DNA of 64,000 nucleotides from Burkholderia sp. BCC0506 (GCF_902833145.1 NZ_CADFEN010000005.1:62001-126000); one strand, 5' to 3'. Positions 35,610-45,596 are shown, counted from the first letter of the stretch. Program-made: numbers and translations. The notes: generated from the sequence alone by a model not told the origin.

Positions 35610-36830
35610 TCAGTGCGCGTCGACCGACATGCTGCGGATGAACTTGCGCAGGAACTGCTCGCAGCCGGCGAGCTGCGCGAGCTCGACATATTCGTTCGGC
35701 TTGTGTGCCTGCTCGATGTTGCCGGGCCCGCACACGACGCTCGGGATGCCCGCGCGGGCGAACAGCCCGGCTTCGGTGCCGTACGCGACCTTGCGCTTGT
35801 CCTGGTCGGCCGTCAGCGCGCGCACGAGCTGCGTGATCGCCGCCTGCTCGGTCGCGTCGAGGCCGGGCGCCGCGGCGATCTTCGAGAACTCGATCGCGGC
35901 GTTCGGATGCTCGCGCAGCATCTGCGGCAGCAGCGTTTCCTGCGCGTAAGCCTCGATGCGCGTGAAGATCTGCTCGGGGTCGAGCGTCGGCAGGTTGCGG
36001 AATTCGAAGTCGAAGCGGCACTCGGCCGGCACCGTATTGATCGCGTTGCCGCCTTGGATCGTGCTCGTCTGCGCGGTCGTGAACGGCACGTCGTACAGTT
36101 CGTCGAACGGGCCTTCGGCACGGAAGCGCTCGGCGATGTCGCGAATGTGGCAGATGAGGCGCGCCGCATACTCGATCGCGTTGAGCCCCTTCGGCGTCAG
36201 CGACGAATGCGCGGCGTGGCCGCGCACGCAGCAGCGGTATGCGTTGATGCCCTTGTGCGCGATGATCGGCCGCATGCTGGTCGGCTCGCCGACGATGCAG
36301 CCGGACGGCTGCACGCCGCGCTTCACGAGATCGGCGATCATCAGCGGCGCGCCCGCGCAGCCGATTTCCTCGTCGTAGGACAGCGCGAAATGGACGGGCT
36401 TCGCGAGCTTCGTCGCCTGCATCTCGGGCAGCAGCGCGAGCGCCGCGCCGATGAAGCCCTTCATGTCGCAGGTGCCGCGGCCGTACAGGCGGCCGTCGCG
36501 GATTTCCGGCGCGAACGGATCGCTGTCCCACTGCTGGCCGTCGACCGGCACGACGTCGGTGTGGCCCGACAGCACGATGCCGCCGTTCGTCGAACCGTCG
36601 TGCGCGGGCACGGTGGCGAACAGGTTCGCCCAGCCGTCGCGCGGATCGTGCGTGATCGTCGACGCGATGCCCTTCGCGGCGAGCGCGTCGCGCACCGTTT
36701 CGATCAGGCCGAGGTTCGGCACGCGGCTCGTCGTGTCCATCGACACGAGTTGCTTGACCCAGGGCAGGCTGACGAGCGATGCATCGCCTTCGGTTGCGGC
36801 GGACGGCGCCGTCGCGTCGAGAGTGGACAT
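35610..36830 (-). CDS. argE: Acetylornithine deacetylase
   Basis: A 406-residue M20 family metallohydrolase that removes the acetyl group of N-acetylornithine in arginine synthesis. Metal-binding motifs VLSGHTDVVPVDG, YGRGTCDMKGF and LSYDEEIGC (catalytic Glu) and VGEPTSM are present; the dimerisation domain follows, and GPGNIEQAHKPNEYV provides the last metal-ligand histidine. Other M20 deacylases cannot be excluded but the length and motifs fit ArgE. It is 104 bp downstream of mfd. Confidence 0.88.
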   Translation of the reverse strand: MSTLDATAPSAATEGDASLVSLPWVKQLVSMDTTSRVPNLGLIETVRDALAAKGIASTITHDPRDGWANLFATVPAHDGSTNGGIVLSGHTDVVPVDGQQWDSDPFAPEIRDGRLYGRGTCDMKGFIGAALALLPEMQATKLAKPVHFALSYDEEIGCAGAPLMIADLVKRGVQPSGCIVGEPTSMRPIIAHKGINAYRCCVRGHAAHSSLTPKGLNAIEYAARLICHIRDIAERFRAEGPFDELYDVPFTTAQTSTIQGGNAINTVPAECRFDFEFRNLPTLDPEQIFTRIEAYAQETLLPQMLREHPNAAIEFSKIAAAPGLDATEQAAITQLVRALTADQDKRKVAYGTEAGLFARAGIPSVVCGPGNIEQAHKPNEYVELAQLAGCEQFLRKFIRSMSVDAH

Positions 36831-36934
36831 GGCAAAACTCCGTCGGGTGAATGGGAAATCATACTCAAAAACGCGCCCGGCCGCCTTCGTCGGGCGCGAT
36901 GCGGTGCAGCAACGTCGCGCCCGTCGGGATTGCG

Positions 36935-39900
36935 TCACCGGGCCGCGACGGCCGCTCCCTGTTTCGGGCCGAGCGCGCGCAGCGTTTCCTTGATCGTCGA
37001 CACGCGGATCGCGAGGTCGGGCGAGCGCGTCTCGATGCGCAGCTTGTCCTGGCCCGCGAGCTTGATGTGGCGATGCTTCTGCACCATCTCGATGATCCGC
37101 ATCGGGTCGATCGGCGGATTCGGCTCGAACTGCAGCCCGATCGCGGCCTCGCTCGCATCGATCTTCACGATGCCGAGCGGCTTCGCGGCGATCCGCAGCC
37201 GGTGCGTCTCGACGAGCGCGTGCGCCTGCGGCGGCAGCTTGCCGAAGCGGTCGATCAGTTCCTCCTGGATGCCGTCGATCGCGTCGCCGTGTTCGCAGTT
37301 CGCGAGCCGCTTGTACAGCGACAGCCGCTCCTGCACGTCCGCGCAGTAGTCGGCCGGCAGGATCGCGGGCGCATGCAGGTTGATTTCGGTCGTCGCGGCG
37401 AGCGGGGCGGTGAGGTCGGGCTCCTTGCCGTTCTTCAGCGCCTTCACCGCGTCGTTCAGCATGTCCGTATAGAGCTGGAAGCCGATCTCGTGGATTTCGC
37501 CCGACTGCTTGTCGCCGAGCACTTCGCCGGTGCCGCGGATCTCGAGGTCGTGCATCGCGAGATAGAAGCCCGAGCCCAGTTCCTCCATCTGCTGGATCGC
37601 TTCCAGCCGGCGCTGCGCCTGCTTGGTCAGCGACTGCGGATCGTGGACCAGCAGGTACGCATACGCCTGGTGGTGCGAACGGCCGACGCGGCCGCGCAAC
37701 TGATGAAGCTGCGCGAGGCCGAACTTGTCCGCGCGGTGCATGATGATCGTGTTCGCGCTCGGCACGTCGATGCCGGTCTCGATGATGGTCGTGCACAGCA
37801 GCACGTTCGCGCGCTGCGCGACGAAATCGCGCATCACGCGTTCGAGTTCGCGCTCGTGCATCTGGCCGTGCGCGATCACGATGCGCGCCTCGGGCACGAG
37901 CGCCTCGAGCATCGCCTTGCGGTTCTCGATCGTCTCGACCTCGTTGTGCAGGAAGTACACCTGGCCGCCGCGCTTGAGTTCGCGCAGCATCGCCTCGCGG
38001 ATCACGCTTTCCTCTTCGCGGCGCACGAAGGTCTTGATCGCGAGCCGCTTCTGCGGCGCGGTCGCGATCACCGAGAAATCGCGCAACCCTTCGAGCGCCA
38101 TCCCGAGCGTGCGCGGGATCGGCGTCGCGGTGAGCGTCAGCACGTCGACTTCCGCGCGCAGCGCCTTCAGCGCTTCCTTCTGGCGCACGCCGAAGCGGTG
38201 TTCCTCGTCGATGATCACGAGGCCGAGCCGCTTGAACTGCACGTCCGACGACAGCAGCTTGTGCGTGCCGATCACGATGTCGACGCTGCCTTCGTTGATC
38301 TGCGCGATCGCCGCGTTCACTTCCTTCGCGGTCTTGAAGCGCGACAGCTCGACGATGCGCACCGGCCAGTCCGCGAAGCGGTCGGCGAAGGTCTGCGTGT
38401 GCTGCTCGGCGAGCAGCGTGGTCGGCGACAGCAGCGCGACCTGCTTGCCGCCCATCACCGCGATGAACGCGGCGCGCAGCGCGACCTCGGTCTTGCCGAA
38501 GCCGACGTCGCCGCACACGAGGCGGTCCATCGGCTTGCCGCTCGTCATGTCGCCGATCACGGCCGCGATCGCCGCGGCCTGGTCGGGCGTTTCCTCGAAG
38601 CCGAAGCTTTCCGCGAATTTCACGTAGTCGCGCGGGTCCAGCGCGAACGCGTGGCCCTCGCGGGCCGCGCGGCGCGCGTACAGGTTCAGCAGCTCGGCGG
38701 CCGTGTCGCGAATCTGCTGGGCGGCCTTGCGCTTCGCGCGCTCCCACTGGCCGGAGCCGAGCGCGTGCAGCGGCGCGCTGTCGGGATCGGCGCCGCTGTA
38801 GCGCGAGATCACGTGCAGTTGCGCGACGGGCACGTAGAGCTTGCTGTCGCCCGAGTATTCGAGATGCAGGAATTCGGTCTCGCCTTCGCCGAGATCCATC
38901 GACACGAGGCCCATGTAGCGGCCGATGCCGTGCTGCGCGTGGACGACCGGGTCGCCGACCTTCAGCTCCGACAGGTCGCGCACCATCGCGTCGACGTTGC
39001 TCGCCTGCTCCTGCCGGCGGCGGCCCGCGCGGCGGCCGAGCGCGCCGTACAGCTCGGTTTCGGTGACGACCGCGTAGCCTTCGCCCGGCACCGCGAAACC
39101 GTTCGCGAGCGGTGCGACGCCGAGCGCGAAGCGCGCGTCGCTCGCGAGCCAGCTCGCGAAATCGTCGTTCGACGCGGGGCGCAGGTGATGTTCGGCGAGC
39201 AGTTGCAGGATCGTCTCGCGGCGGCCGGCCGATTCGACGGTCAGCAGCACGCGCTTGCCCGACGATTCGACGAACGTGCGCAGCGACGCGAGCGGATCGT
39301 CCGCGTGGCGGTCGACGGTGAGCTCGGGCAGGGCGGTCGCCCACCCGCCGGCCGGCTGCGCGGGCAGCACGACGCGCGCGAACGGCTTCGCGAACGCGAA
39401 GAAATCCTCGTCGGACAGGAACAGCCGCTGCGGCTCGAGGATCGGCCGCTCGCGATCGTGCGCGAGGAACGCGTGACGCTGCTTCGTGTCGGCGGTGAAG
39501 CGGCGGATCGACGCGTCGAGGTCGCCGGTGAACACGAGGTGCGCGTCCTGCGGCAGATAGTGGAACAGCGTGGCCGTCTCGTCGAAGAACAGCGGCAGAT
39601 AGTACTCGATGCCTGCCGACGGCACGCCGTTGCCGATGTCCTTGTAGATCGGCGCGCGGCTCGGGTCGCCTTCGAAGGTTTCGCGCCAGCGGCTGCGGAA
39701 GGCCGTGCGCGCGGCTTCGTCGAACGGGAACTCGCGGCCGGGCAGCAGGCGCACGTCGCGCACCGGGTAGAGGCTGCGCTGCGTGTCGGGATCGAACGCG
39801 CGGATCGAATCGACCTGGTCGTCGAACAGGTCGATCCGGTACGGCAGCGGCGAGCCCATCGGGTACAGGTCGATCAGCGAGCCGCGCACGCAGTATTCGC

Positions 39901-40405
39901 CGGGCCGCACGACCTGGCTCACGTGCTCGTAGCCGGCCAGCGTGAGCTGCGATTTCAGCTTCGCCTCGTCGAGCCGTTCGCCTTGCGCGAACGCGAACGT
40001 GTACGCGGCCATGAACGACGCGGGCGGCATCCGGTACAGCGCGGTGGTGGCGGGCACGAGCAGGATGTCGCAGCGGCCCTCGCCGAGGTCGTGCAGCGTC
40101 GCCAGCCGCTCGGACACGAGGTCCTGGTGCGGCGAGAACGTGTCGTACGGCAGCGTTTCCCAGTCGGGCAGCAGGCGCACGCGCGCGTCGGGCGAGAAGT
40201 AGCGGATTTCCTGCGACAGCCGCTGCGCGTCGACCGCGTTCGCGCAGATCACGGCGAGGAGCGGCACGTCCTGGCGGTTGTCGGCGAGATAACGGGCGAT
40301 GGCGAGCGCGTCGGCGGAGCCGTGCGCGCCGTCGAAGACGAAGCGCTGGCCGGGCTTGACGCGGGCAACGGGTGAGGCGGACGGGGTGGAAGCGTTATCT
40401 GGCAT
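36935..40405 (-). CDS. mfd: Transcription-repair coupling factor
   Basis: A 1156-residue translocase that pushes stalled RNA polymerase off DNA and recruits UvrA. In order: a UvrB-homology region (1-350) starting GQRFVFDGAHGSADALAIARYLA, an RNA-polymerase-interacting CarD-like domain (near KVGDPVVHAQHGIGRYMGL), and a RecG-like helicase pair with Walker A VCGDVGFGKTE, the IIDEEHRFG box and RGRVGRSHHQAYAYLL, then the C-terminal D7 domain. The ATG at 40405 (MPDNAST) is preferred; a GTG at 40429 would add eight residues. It is divergent from ispD. Confidence 0.96.
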   Translation of the reverse strand: MPDNASTPSASPVARVKPGQRFVFDGAHGSADALAIARYLADNRQDVPLLAVICANAVDAQRLSQEIRYFSPDARVRLLPDWETLPYDTFSPHQDLVSERLATLHDLGEGRCDILLVPATTALYRMPPASFMAAYTFAFAQGERLDEAKLKSQLTLAGYEHVSQVVRPGEYCVRGSLIDLYPMGSPLPYRIDLFDDQVDSIRAFDPDTQRSLYPVRDVRLLPGREFPFDEAARTAFRSRWRETFEGDPSRAPIYKDIGNGVPSAGIEYYLPLFFDETATLFHYLPQDAHLVFTGDLDASIRRFTADTKQRHAFLAHDRERPILEPQRLFLSDEDFFAFAKPFARVVLPAQPAGGWATALPELTVDRHADDPLASLRTFVESSGKRVLLTVESAGRRETILQLLAEHHLRPASNDDFASWLASDARFALGVAPLANGFAVPGEGYAVVTETELYGALGRRAGRRRQEQASNVDAMVRDLSELKVGDPVVHAQHGIGRYMGLVSMDLGEGETEFLHLEYSGDSKLYVPVAQLHVISRYSGADPDSAPLHALGSGQWERAKRKAAQQIRDTAAELLNLYARRAAREGHAFALDPRDYVKFAESFGFEETPDQAAAIAAVIGDMTSGKPMDRLVCGDVGFGKTEVALRAAFIAVMGGKQVALLSPTTLLAEQHTQTFADRFADWPVRIVELSRFKTAKEVNAAIAQINEGSVDIVIGTHKLLSSDVQFKRLGLVIIDEEHRFGVRQKEALKALRAEVDVLTLTATPIPRTLGMALEGLRDFSVIATAPQKRLAIKTFVRREEESVIREAMLRELKRGGQVYFLHNEVETIENRKAMLEALVPEARIVIAHGQMHERELERVMRDFVAQRANVLLCTTIIETGIDVPSANTIIMHRADKFGLAQLHQLRGRVGRSHHQAYAYLLVHDPQSLTKQAQRRLEAIQQMEELGSGFYLAMHDLEIRGTGEVLGDKQSGEIHEIGFQLYTDMLNDAVKALKNGKEPDLTAPLAATTEINLHAPAILPADYCADVQERLSLYKRLANCEHGDAIDGIQEELIDRFGKLPPQAHALVETHRLRIAAKPLGIVKIDASEAAIGLQFEPNPPIDPMRIIEMVQKHRHIKLAGQDKLRIETRSPDLAIRVSTIKETLRALGPKQGAAVAAR

Positions 40406-40512
40406 AGGGACGACAGGGGTGGCGTGCACGGGCGCAGCGCGGTGCGCCGGTCGAGACGAAAGACCTATTATAAAATCCGCTTCTCGATTTCACCTTTCCG
40501 GCGTTTCCCTTC

Positions 40513-41223
40513 GTGACTCCCCGACTTTTCGCCCTGATTCCCTGTGCCGGCACGGGCAGCCGTTCCGGCTCGGCCGTGCCGAAGCAATACCGCACGCTGG
40601 CCGGCCGTGCACTGCTGCACTACACGCTCGCCGCGTTCGACGCGTGCAGCGAATTCGCGCAGACGCTCGTCGTGCTCGCGCCCGACGATTCCCACTTCGA
40701 CGCGCGCCGCTTCGCGGGCCTGCGCTTCGCGGTGCGCCGCTGCGGCGGCGGCTCGCGGCAGGCGTCGGTGCTGAACGGGCTGCTGGAGCTGGCCGAATTC
40801 GGCGCGAGCGACCACGACTGGGTGCTCGTGCACGATGCCGCGCGCCCGGGCATCACGCCGGCGCTGATCCGCACGCTGGTCGCGACGCTGAAGGACGATC
40901 CGGTCGGCGGCATCGTCGCGCTGCCGGTTGCCGATACGCTCAAGCGCGTGCCGGCCGGCGGCGACGCGATCGCGCGCACGGAGTCGCGCGATGCACTGTG
41001 GCAGGCGCAGACGCCGCAGATGTTCCGCATCGGCATGCTGCGCGACGCGATCCTGCGCGCGCAGCGCGAAGGGCACGACCTGACCGACGAAGCGAGCGCG
41101 ATCGAGTGGGCCGGCCACACGCCGCGCGTCGTGCAGGGCAGCCTGCGCAACTTCAAGGTCACGTACCCGGAAGATTTCGCGCTCGCGGAGGCGATCCTCG
41201 CGCGCGCCGCGGACGCTTCCTGA
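40513..41223 (+). CDS. ispD: 2-C-methyl-D-erythritol 4-phosphate cytidylyltransferase
   Basis: A 236-residue enzyme of the MEP isoprenoid pathway that joins CTP to methylerythritol phosphate. The CTP-binding [21 protein letters not shown], the HDAARP block and a late TDEASAIEW segment are diagnostic. The start is a GTG at 40513. ispF follows 28 bp later, the usual pairing. A TATTATAAAAT stretch at 40466-40476 probably contributes to the promoter. Confidence 0.95.
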   Translation: MTPRLFALIPCAGTGSRSGSAVPKQYRTLAGRALLHYTLAAFDACSEFAQTLVVLAPDDSHFDARRFAGLRFAVRRCGGGSRQASVLNGLLELAEFGASDHDWVLVHDAARPGITPALIRTLVATLKDDPVGGIVALPVADTLKRVPAGGDAIARTESRDALWQAQTPQMFRIGMLRDAILRAQREGHDLTDEASAIEWAGHTPRVVQGSLRNFKVTYPEDFALAEAILARAADAS

Positions 41224-41251
41224 CTTTCACCCCATCTCAATCGGAACACGC

Positions 41252-41737
41252 ATGGATTTCAGAATCGGACAAGGCTACGACGTGCACCAGCTCGTCGAAG
41301 GGCGCCCCCTCATCATCGGCGGCGTGACGATTCCGTACGAGCGCGGCCTGCTCGGCCACTCGGACGCGGACGTGCTGCTGCACGCGATCACCGACGCGCT
41401 GTTCGGCGCGGCGGCGCTCGGCGACATCGGCCGCCATTTCTCCGACACCGACGCGGCGTTCAAGGGCGCGGACAGCCGCGTGCTGCTGCGCGAGTGCGTC
41501 GCCCGCGTGAACGCGGCCGGCTTCACGATCCAGAACGTCGACAGTACCGTGATCGCGCAGGCGCCGAAGCTCGCGCCGCATATCGACGGGATGCGCGCGA
41601 ACATCGCGGCCGATGTCGGGCTGCCGCTCGATCGTGTGAACGTGAAGGCGAAGACCAACGAGAAGCTCGGCTATCTCGGCCGCGGCGAGGGGATCGAGGC
41701 GCAGGCCGCCGCGCTGCTGGTGAAGCGGGGCGGCTGA
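41252..41737 (+). CDS. ispF: 2-C-methyl-D-erythritol 2,4-cyclodiphosphate synthase
   Basis: A 161-residue trimeric enzyme making the cyclodiphosphate intermediate of the MEP pathway. Metal ligands are in GYDVHQL (D10, H12) and [12 protein letters not shown]; the C-terminus has [27 protein letters not shown]. It forms an operon with ispD and ends at a bidirectional terminator. Confidence 0.97.
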   Translation: MDFRIGQGYDVHQLVEGRPLIIGGVTIPYERGLLGHSDADVLLHAITDALFGAAALGDIGRHFSDTDAAFKGADSRVLLRECVARVNAAGFTIQNVDSTVIAQAPKLAPHIDGMRANIAADVGLPLDRVNVKAKTNEKLGYLGRGEGIEAQAAALLVKRGG

Positions 41738-41789
41738 CGTCCGGCCGCGGCGGCGTGCGGTTCGCGCCGCGCGCTCATCGCCGACATGA

Positions 41790-41817
41790 AAAATGCCACG
41801 CGAATGCGTGGCATTTT
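41790..41817. terminator. Bidirectional terminator between ispF and ahpD
   Basis: A perfect 12-bp stem AAAATGCCACGC/GCGTGGCATTTT with a GAAT loop. The A/T ends give a T-run on both strands, serving both convergent genes. Confidence 0.88.
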
Positions 41818-41858
41818 CGTTTGCGGCAGGCGCGGCTCACGGCCGCGCGGCCGGCCGC

Positions 41859-42386
41859 TTATGCGCCTTCGGCGGCGATCACCTGCGCGGCGGCGTTGAT
41901 CACCGATGCGATGCGGCCGACGTCGCGCAGTTGCGTGACGGTCATCCCTTGCTCGTTCTTCAGCAGCGCATAGTGCGACTTCACGCAGAAGTGGCACTTG
42001 CCGACGATCGACGCGGCGAGCGCGTACATCTCGAACTTGCGCTTGTCGACGCCGCCGTGCGTCGCATACGCACCCATCCGCAATTCGGCGCGCTGCGTCT
42101 TCAGGTCGGCGTCGTCGGCCATCTCGACATACGGATACCAGGTGTTGTTCATCCCCATCAGCGCGGCCGCCGTCAGCACGGCGTTCGTCTCTTCGGGCGA
42201 CAGGACGCCGGCTTCGCGGATCGTCTTGACGAGCACCGTGCTCTTCGCCGCGATGGCCGCCGCCAGCGCCACGCCGACTGCGTCGGTGCCTTCGAGCGAC
42301 GAGCGCGAGATCGTGCCGTCGAGGTTCAGGCGAATGTCCTTCGCGTAATCGGGAATACGTGCCTTAATCGAATCGAGGAATTCCAT
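41859..42386 (-). CDS. ahpD: Alkyl hydroperoxide reductase AhpD
   Basis: A 175-residue CMD-family thiol protein that can reduce AhpC. The redox-active pair is C131-H-F-C134 with H138 nearby (GKCHFCVKSHY). MEFLDSIKARIPDYAKDIRLNLDG is the typical N-terminus. It follows ahpC on the same strand, but a terminator-like hairpin lies between them. Confidence 0.95.
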   Translation of the reverse strand: MEFLDSIKARIPDYAKDIRLNLDGTISRSSLEGTDAVGVALAAAIAAKSTVLVKTIREAGVLSPEETNAVLTAAALMGMNNTWYPYVEMADDADLKTQRAELRMGAYATHGGVDKRKFEMYALAASIVGKCHFCVKSHYALLKNEQGMTVTQLRDVGRIASVINAAAQVIAAEGA

Positions 42387-42411
42387 TGATATCTCCTATG
42401 GGTTGGCCGTT

Positions 42412-42447
42412 AAAAAAGCCCGCAGGCAGGACGTGCGCCGCGGGCTT
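42412..42447 (-). terminator. Terminator-like hairpin between ahpC and ahpD
   Basis: On the minus strand AAGCCCGC and GCGGGCTT pair around a 16-base loop, followed by TTTT. It starts 16 bp past the ahpC stop and would reduce read-through into ahpD. Confidence 0.65.
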
Positions 42448-42462
42448 CGTGCATCGATGCGC

Positions 42463-43011
42463 TTACAGCGTTGCGCCGCCGACTGCACGGTTGCACGGGC
42501 ACAGTTCGTCCGTTTGCAGGCCGTCCAGAATGCGCAGGACTTCTTCCGGGCTGCGGCCGACGTTCAGGTTGTTCACCGACACGTGCTGGATCGTGTTGTC
42601 CGGATCGACGATGAACGTTGCACGCAGGGCCACGCCGGCTTCCTTGTCGCGCACGCCGAGCTGGTCGATCAGTTCGCCCTTGACGTCGCCGAACGAGTAG
42701 TGGTTCAGCTTGTCGAGGTCCTTGTGCTCACGGCGCCATGCGAGCTTGACGAATTCGTTGTCCGAGCTGCCGCCGAGCAGCACGGCGTCGCGCTCTTCGA
42801 ACTGCTTCGCGAGCTTCGCGAACTCGACGATTTCCGTCGGGCACACGAACGTGAAATCCTTCGGATAGAAGTAGATGATCTTCCACTTGCCCGGGAACGA
42901 CGCTTCGGTGACGGTCTCGAACGCCGACTGGCCGTTTTCCTCGTGATTGTTGAAGCCCGGCTTCGCGGCTACGACGGTGAAAGCTTCGAGTTTATCGCCC
43001 ACGGTTTTCAT
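42463..43011 (-). CDS. ahpC: Peroxiredoxin AhpC
   Basis: A 182-residue typical 2-Cys peroxiredoxin reducing hydrogen and organic peroxides. The peroxidatic cysteine is C57 in DFTFVCPTE; the C-terminal ELCPCNR holds C171 and C173, the resolving side. It resembles the actinobacterial/beta-proteobacterial AhpC that works with AhpD, not AhpF, matching its neighbour. Confidence 0.96.
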   Translation of the reverse strand: MKTVGDKLEAFTVVAAKPGFNNHEENGQSAFETVTEASFPGKWKIIYFYPKDFTFVCPTEIVEFAKLAKQFEERDAVLLGGSSDNEFVKLAWRREHKDLDKLNHYSFGDVKGELIDQLGVRDKEAGVALRATFIVDPDNTIQHVSVNNLNVGRSPEEVLRILDGLQTDELCPCNRAVGGATL

Positions 43012-43093
43012 GCGGATACTCCTGTGTGAGTTGGGAAGAAGACTGAGTCAAGCTACCTCGGTGCTGCAACGATGATGTGACAGCATGGGCAAA

Positions 43094-43122
43094 ACTATAA
43101 CACTATTAGTAAGTCACTTCAA
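43094..43122 (-). promoter_or_regulatory. ahpC: ahpC promoter
   Basis: On the minus strand TTGAAG (43122-43117) and TATAGT (43099-43094) are 17 bp apart, a strong sigma70-like promoter in an unusually AT-rich patch. Several ATAG/CTAT tetramers overlap it, as in OxyR sites, but not in the full four-element spacing, so OxyR control is only suspected. The implied leader is about 75 nt. Confidence 0.7.
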
Positions 43123-43200
43123 TAGATTTTGACTAACGACGCTCATAGCTTTTGTCAACCGCGCCGATAGTGTGACGCGCAAGATCCGTGCGTGCGCGTG

Positions 43201-44562
43201 TCACGCGGTCGCACGCACCTTGCCGGCGCCGGGGAATTCGAGCGTGACTTCGAGGCCGGCTTCCGGCTGGCGGTTGCGCAGGCGCAGCGCGCCGCGGTAG
43301 CGGCCGACGAGGCGCAGCACGATCGCCATCCCGAGGCCCGTGCCGTCCGCCTTGGTGCGCGCGGTGTCGACACGGTAGAACGGCCGCATCACGAGCGGCA
43401 ATTGATCCTCGGGGATGCCGGGGCCTTCGTCGCTCACCGACAGCTCGACGCGCTGGTGCGACACGCGCGTCTCGAGCGTGATGCGCGAGATGCCGTCCTG
43501 CTTGCTCTGGCCGTACTTGCGCGCGTTCTCGACGAGGTTGCCGATCACGCGGCGCATGTCGGTCTCGTCGGCTTCGATGATCGCGCTCGGCGCGAGCCGC
43601 GTGCGAATCTCGACACCGTCCTCGCCGGACACGCGCGCGGCGACTTCCTGCGCGATCGACGACAGGTCGACCGGCTCGGGTTTGCGCTGCGACGGGCGTG
43701 CGTAGTCGATGAATGCCGCGATGATGCGATCCATCTGCTCGATGTCGTCGACCATCGCGTCCTTGGTCGCCTGATCGGACGGGCTCATCTCGGTTTCGAG
43801 CCGCAGCCGCGCGAGCGGCGTGCGCAGGTCGTGCGAAATGCCCGCGAGCATCAGCGCGCGATCGGCCTCGAGCTGTTCGAGGTCGCGCACCATCTGGTTG
43901 AAGCTGCGGTTGGTCTCGGCCGCGACGCCCATTCCGCGCTCGGGCAGCGGCTCGGGCGCCTGGCCCGACCCGACCTGGCGCGCGGCGAGCGCGAGCCGCG
44001 AGAACGGCCGGTTCACGAGGCTCGTGATGAACGCGGAGCCGAACAGCGACAGCGCGAGCGCGAACAGCCCCCAGCCGGCCCACTGCAGGCCCGTGACGTT
44101 GTCGAGCTGGTCGCGGTCGAGCGCGACCCAGTAATCGTCGTCGTCGATCTTGAAGCTGATCCACACGCCGGGGATGTCGTTGACCGACTGCGCGATCACG
44201 GTATCGTCGCCGAGGCGGCTGCGGATGTCGTGTTCGATCAGGCGGTTCAGCGATTCGTCGGGCTGCAGCTTGAACTTGTCGGTTTTCTCGCGCGGATAGA
44301 CGCGCACGCCCTCGTTGCTTTCGAGGTCCTGCAGCAGCGCGCGCCGCAAGTCGGGATCGGAATAGAGCAGGGCGGTGCGCGTGAGCTTCACGACCGCGAC
44401 GAGCTGGAGCGCGACGCGCTGCGCGCGCGGCTCGCGCTCGATCACGCGAAAGCTCTGGAACCACGCGGCGAGACTGACCGAGATCAGCAGCGCGATCAGC
44501 AGGAAGGTGCGCCAGAACAGCCCGCCGAACGCGAGCTGCAGAAGGCGCCGGTCGATACGCAT
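43201..44562 (-). CDS. envZ: Sensor histidine kinase, EnvZ/RisS type
   Basis: A 453-residue inner-membrane kinase. Two membrane helices (about 16-36 and 161-183) flank a periplasmic sensor region; a HAMP domain follows (NRPFSRLALAARQVGSG). The phospho-acceptor is H244 in AGISHDLRTPLARLRLE; the ATP-binding domain has NLVENARKYG, SDEGPGIPEDQL and GTGLGMAIVLRLV. It lies 41 bp downstream of the response-regulator gene and is its cognate kinase. Orthologues in this group are called EnvZ or RisS. Confidence 0.92.
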   Translation of the reverse strand: MRIDRRLLQLAFGGLFWRTFLLIALLISVSLAAWFQSFRVIEREPRAQRVALQLVAVVKLTRTALLYSDPDLRRALLQDLESNEGVRVYPREKTDKFKLQPDESLNRLIEHDIRSRLGDDTVIAQSVNDIPGVWISFKIDDDDYWVALDRDQLDNVTGLQWAGWGLFALALSLFGSAFITSLVNRPFSRLALAARQVGSGQAPEPLPERGMGVAAETNRSFNQMVRDLEQLEADRALMLAGISHDLRTPLARLRLETEMSPSDQATKDAMVDDIEQMDRIIAAFIDYARPSQRKPEPVDLSSIAQEVAARVSGEDGVEIRTRLAPSAIIEADETDMRRVIGNLVENARKYGQSKQDGISRITLETRVSHQRVELSVSDEGPGIPEDQLPLVMRPFYRVDTARTKADGTGLGMAIVLRLVGRYRGALRLRNRQPEAGLEVTLEFPGAGKVRATA

Positions 44563-44603
44563 GGGACGGGCCGTGGGCGGGGCGAAACCGGGAAGGAAAA
44601 AGC

Positions 44604-45338
44604 TCAGGCGGCGCCGTCCGGGATGAACACGTAGCCGAGGCCCCAGACGGTCTGGATGAAGCGCGGGCTGCCCGGATCCGGTTCGATCAGTTTGCGCAGG
44701 CGCGAGATCTGCACGTCGAGGCTGCGGTCGAACACTTCGTATTCGCGGCCGCGCGCGAGCTCCATCAGCTTCTCGCGCGACAGCGGCTGGCGCGGATGGC
44801 GCGCGAACACTTTCAGCACCGAGAATTCGCCGGTCGTCAGCGGGATTTCCTGGCCGGACTTCGTCAGCGTGCGCGTGGCGAGATTCAGCGAGAATTCGCC
44901 GAACTCGAACACCTCGGTGGTTTCCGACGGGGCGCCCGGCAGCTCGGCCGGCGCCTGGCGGCGCAGCACCGCATGAATGCGCGCGACCAGTTCGCGCGGG
45001 TTGAACGGCTTCGGCAGGTAATCGTCGGCGCCCATCTCGAGCCCGACGATGCGATCGACGTCCTCGCCCTTCGCGGTGAGCATGATGATCGGCGTGCGGT
45101 CGTTGCTGCCGCGCAGCCGGCGGCAGATCGACAGGCCGTCCTCGCCGGGCAGCATCAGGTCGAGCACGAGCAGGTCGAACCGCTCGCGGACCCAGAGCTT
45201 GTTCATCGCGGTCGCGTTTTCCGCGACGTAGACGTTGAAACCCTGCTCGCCGAGATAGCGGCGCAGCAGGTCGCGCAGGCGAGGGTCGTCGTCGACGACG
45301 AGAATCTTGGAGGGGTTTTTCGTTTCCATGATCGGCAT
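44604..45338 (-). CDS. ompR: Response regulator, OmpR/RisA type
   Basis: A 244-residue regulator. The receiver domain has the acidic pocket VVDDDPRLRD, the phosphorylated aspartate D60 in LLVLDLMLPGEDG, and KPFNPREL; the C-terminal winged helix has PLTTGEFSVLKVFARHPRQPLSREKLMELA and FIQTVWGLGYVF. The first ATG at 45338 is taken; METKNPS at 45329 is an equally plausible start. It is the first gene of the two-component operon. Confidence 0.93.
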   Translation of the reverse strand: MPIMETKNPSKILVVDDDPRLRDLLRRYLGEQGFNVYVAENATAMNKLWVRERFDLLVLDLMLPGEDGLSICRRLRGSNDRTPIIMLTAKGEDVDRIVGLEMGADDYLPKPFNPRELVARIHAVLRRQAPAELPGAPSETTEVFEFGEFSLNLATRTLTKSGQEIPLTTGEFSVLKVFARHPRQPLSREKLMELARGREYEVFDRSLDVQISRLRKLIEPDPGSPRFIQTVWGLGYVFIPDGAA

Positions 45339-45596
45339 CTTATCGCGAATGGGAATTGACGCACGGCCGCGTATTTTCGTGCGTTACAGTCGGTTACAAA
45401 ATTTACCCGTAGTGTCGCGCCGAGTAAAGGCAGGCTATAGAGATTCCTTTACTCGAAGCCGAAATTCGGTAGATACTCCCCTGCACTCCATCTTTCATCT
45501 TTGCACACCCGAATTCCGCAGGGTTTTTCAAGTACCAGAGGTAGCCGGTTGCCGCGTGACGAAGGGAACAAATCGACCAAAGAAGCGAGGACGGTC

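Noticed and set aside
34533-37349. A 938-codon plus-strand frame across threonine dehydratase, argE and the end of mfd
   Set aside because: Runs antisense to three conserved genes and shows only low-complexity basic sequence.
35610-39344. A 1244-codon minus-strand frame spanning mfd and argE
   Set aside because: Only the last 406 codons are a real protein (ArgE). The rest is an out-of-frame Arg/Ala-rich shadow of mfd.
36851-40375. A 1174-codon plus-strand frame antisense to mfd
   Set aside because: It is Arg/His/Asp-rich with no family likeness, the typical GC-rich shadow of the well-supported mfd gene on the other strand.
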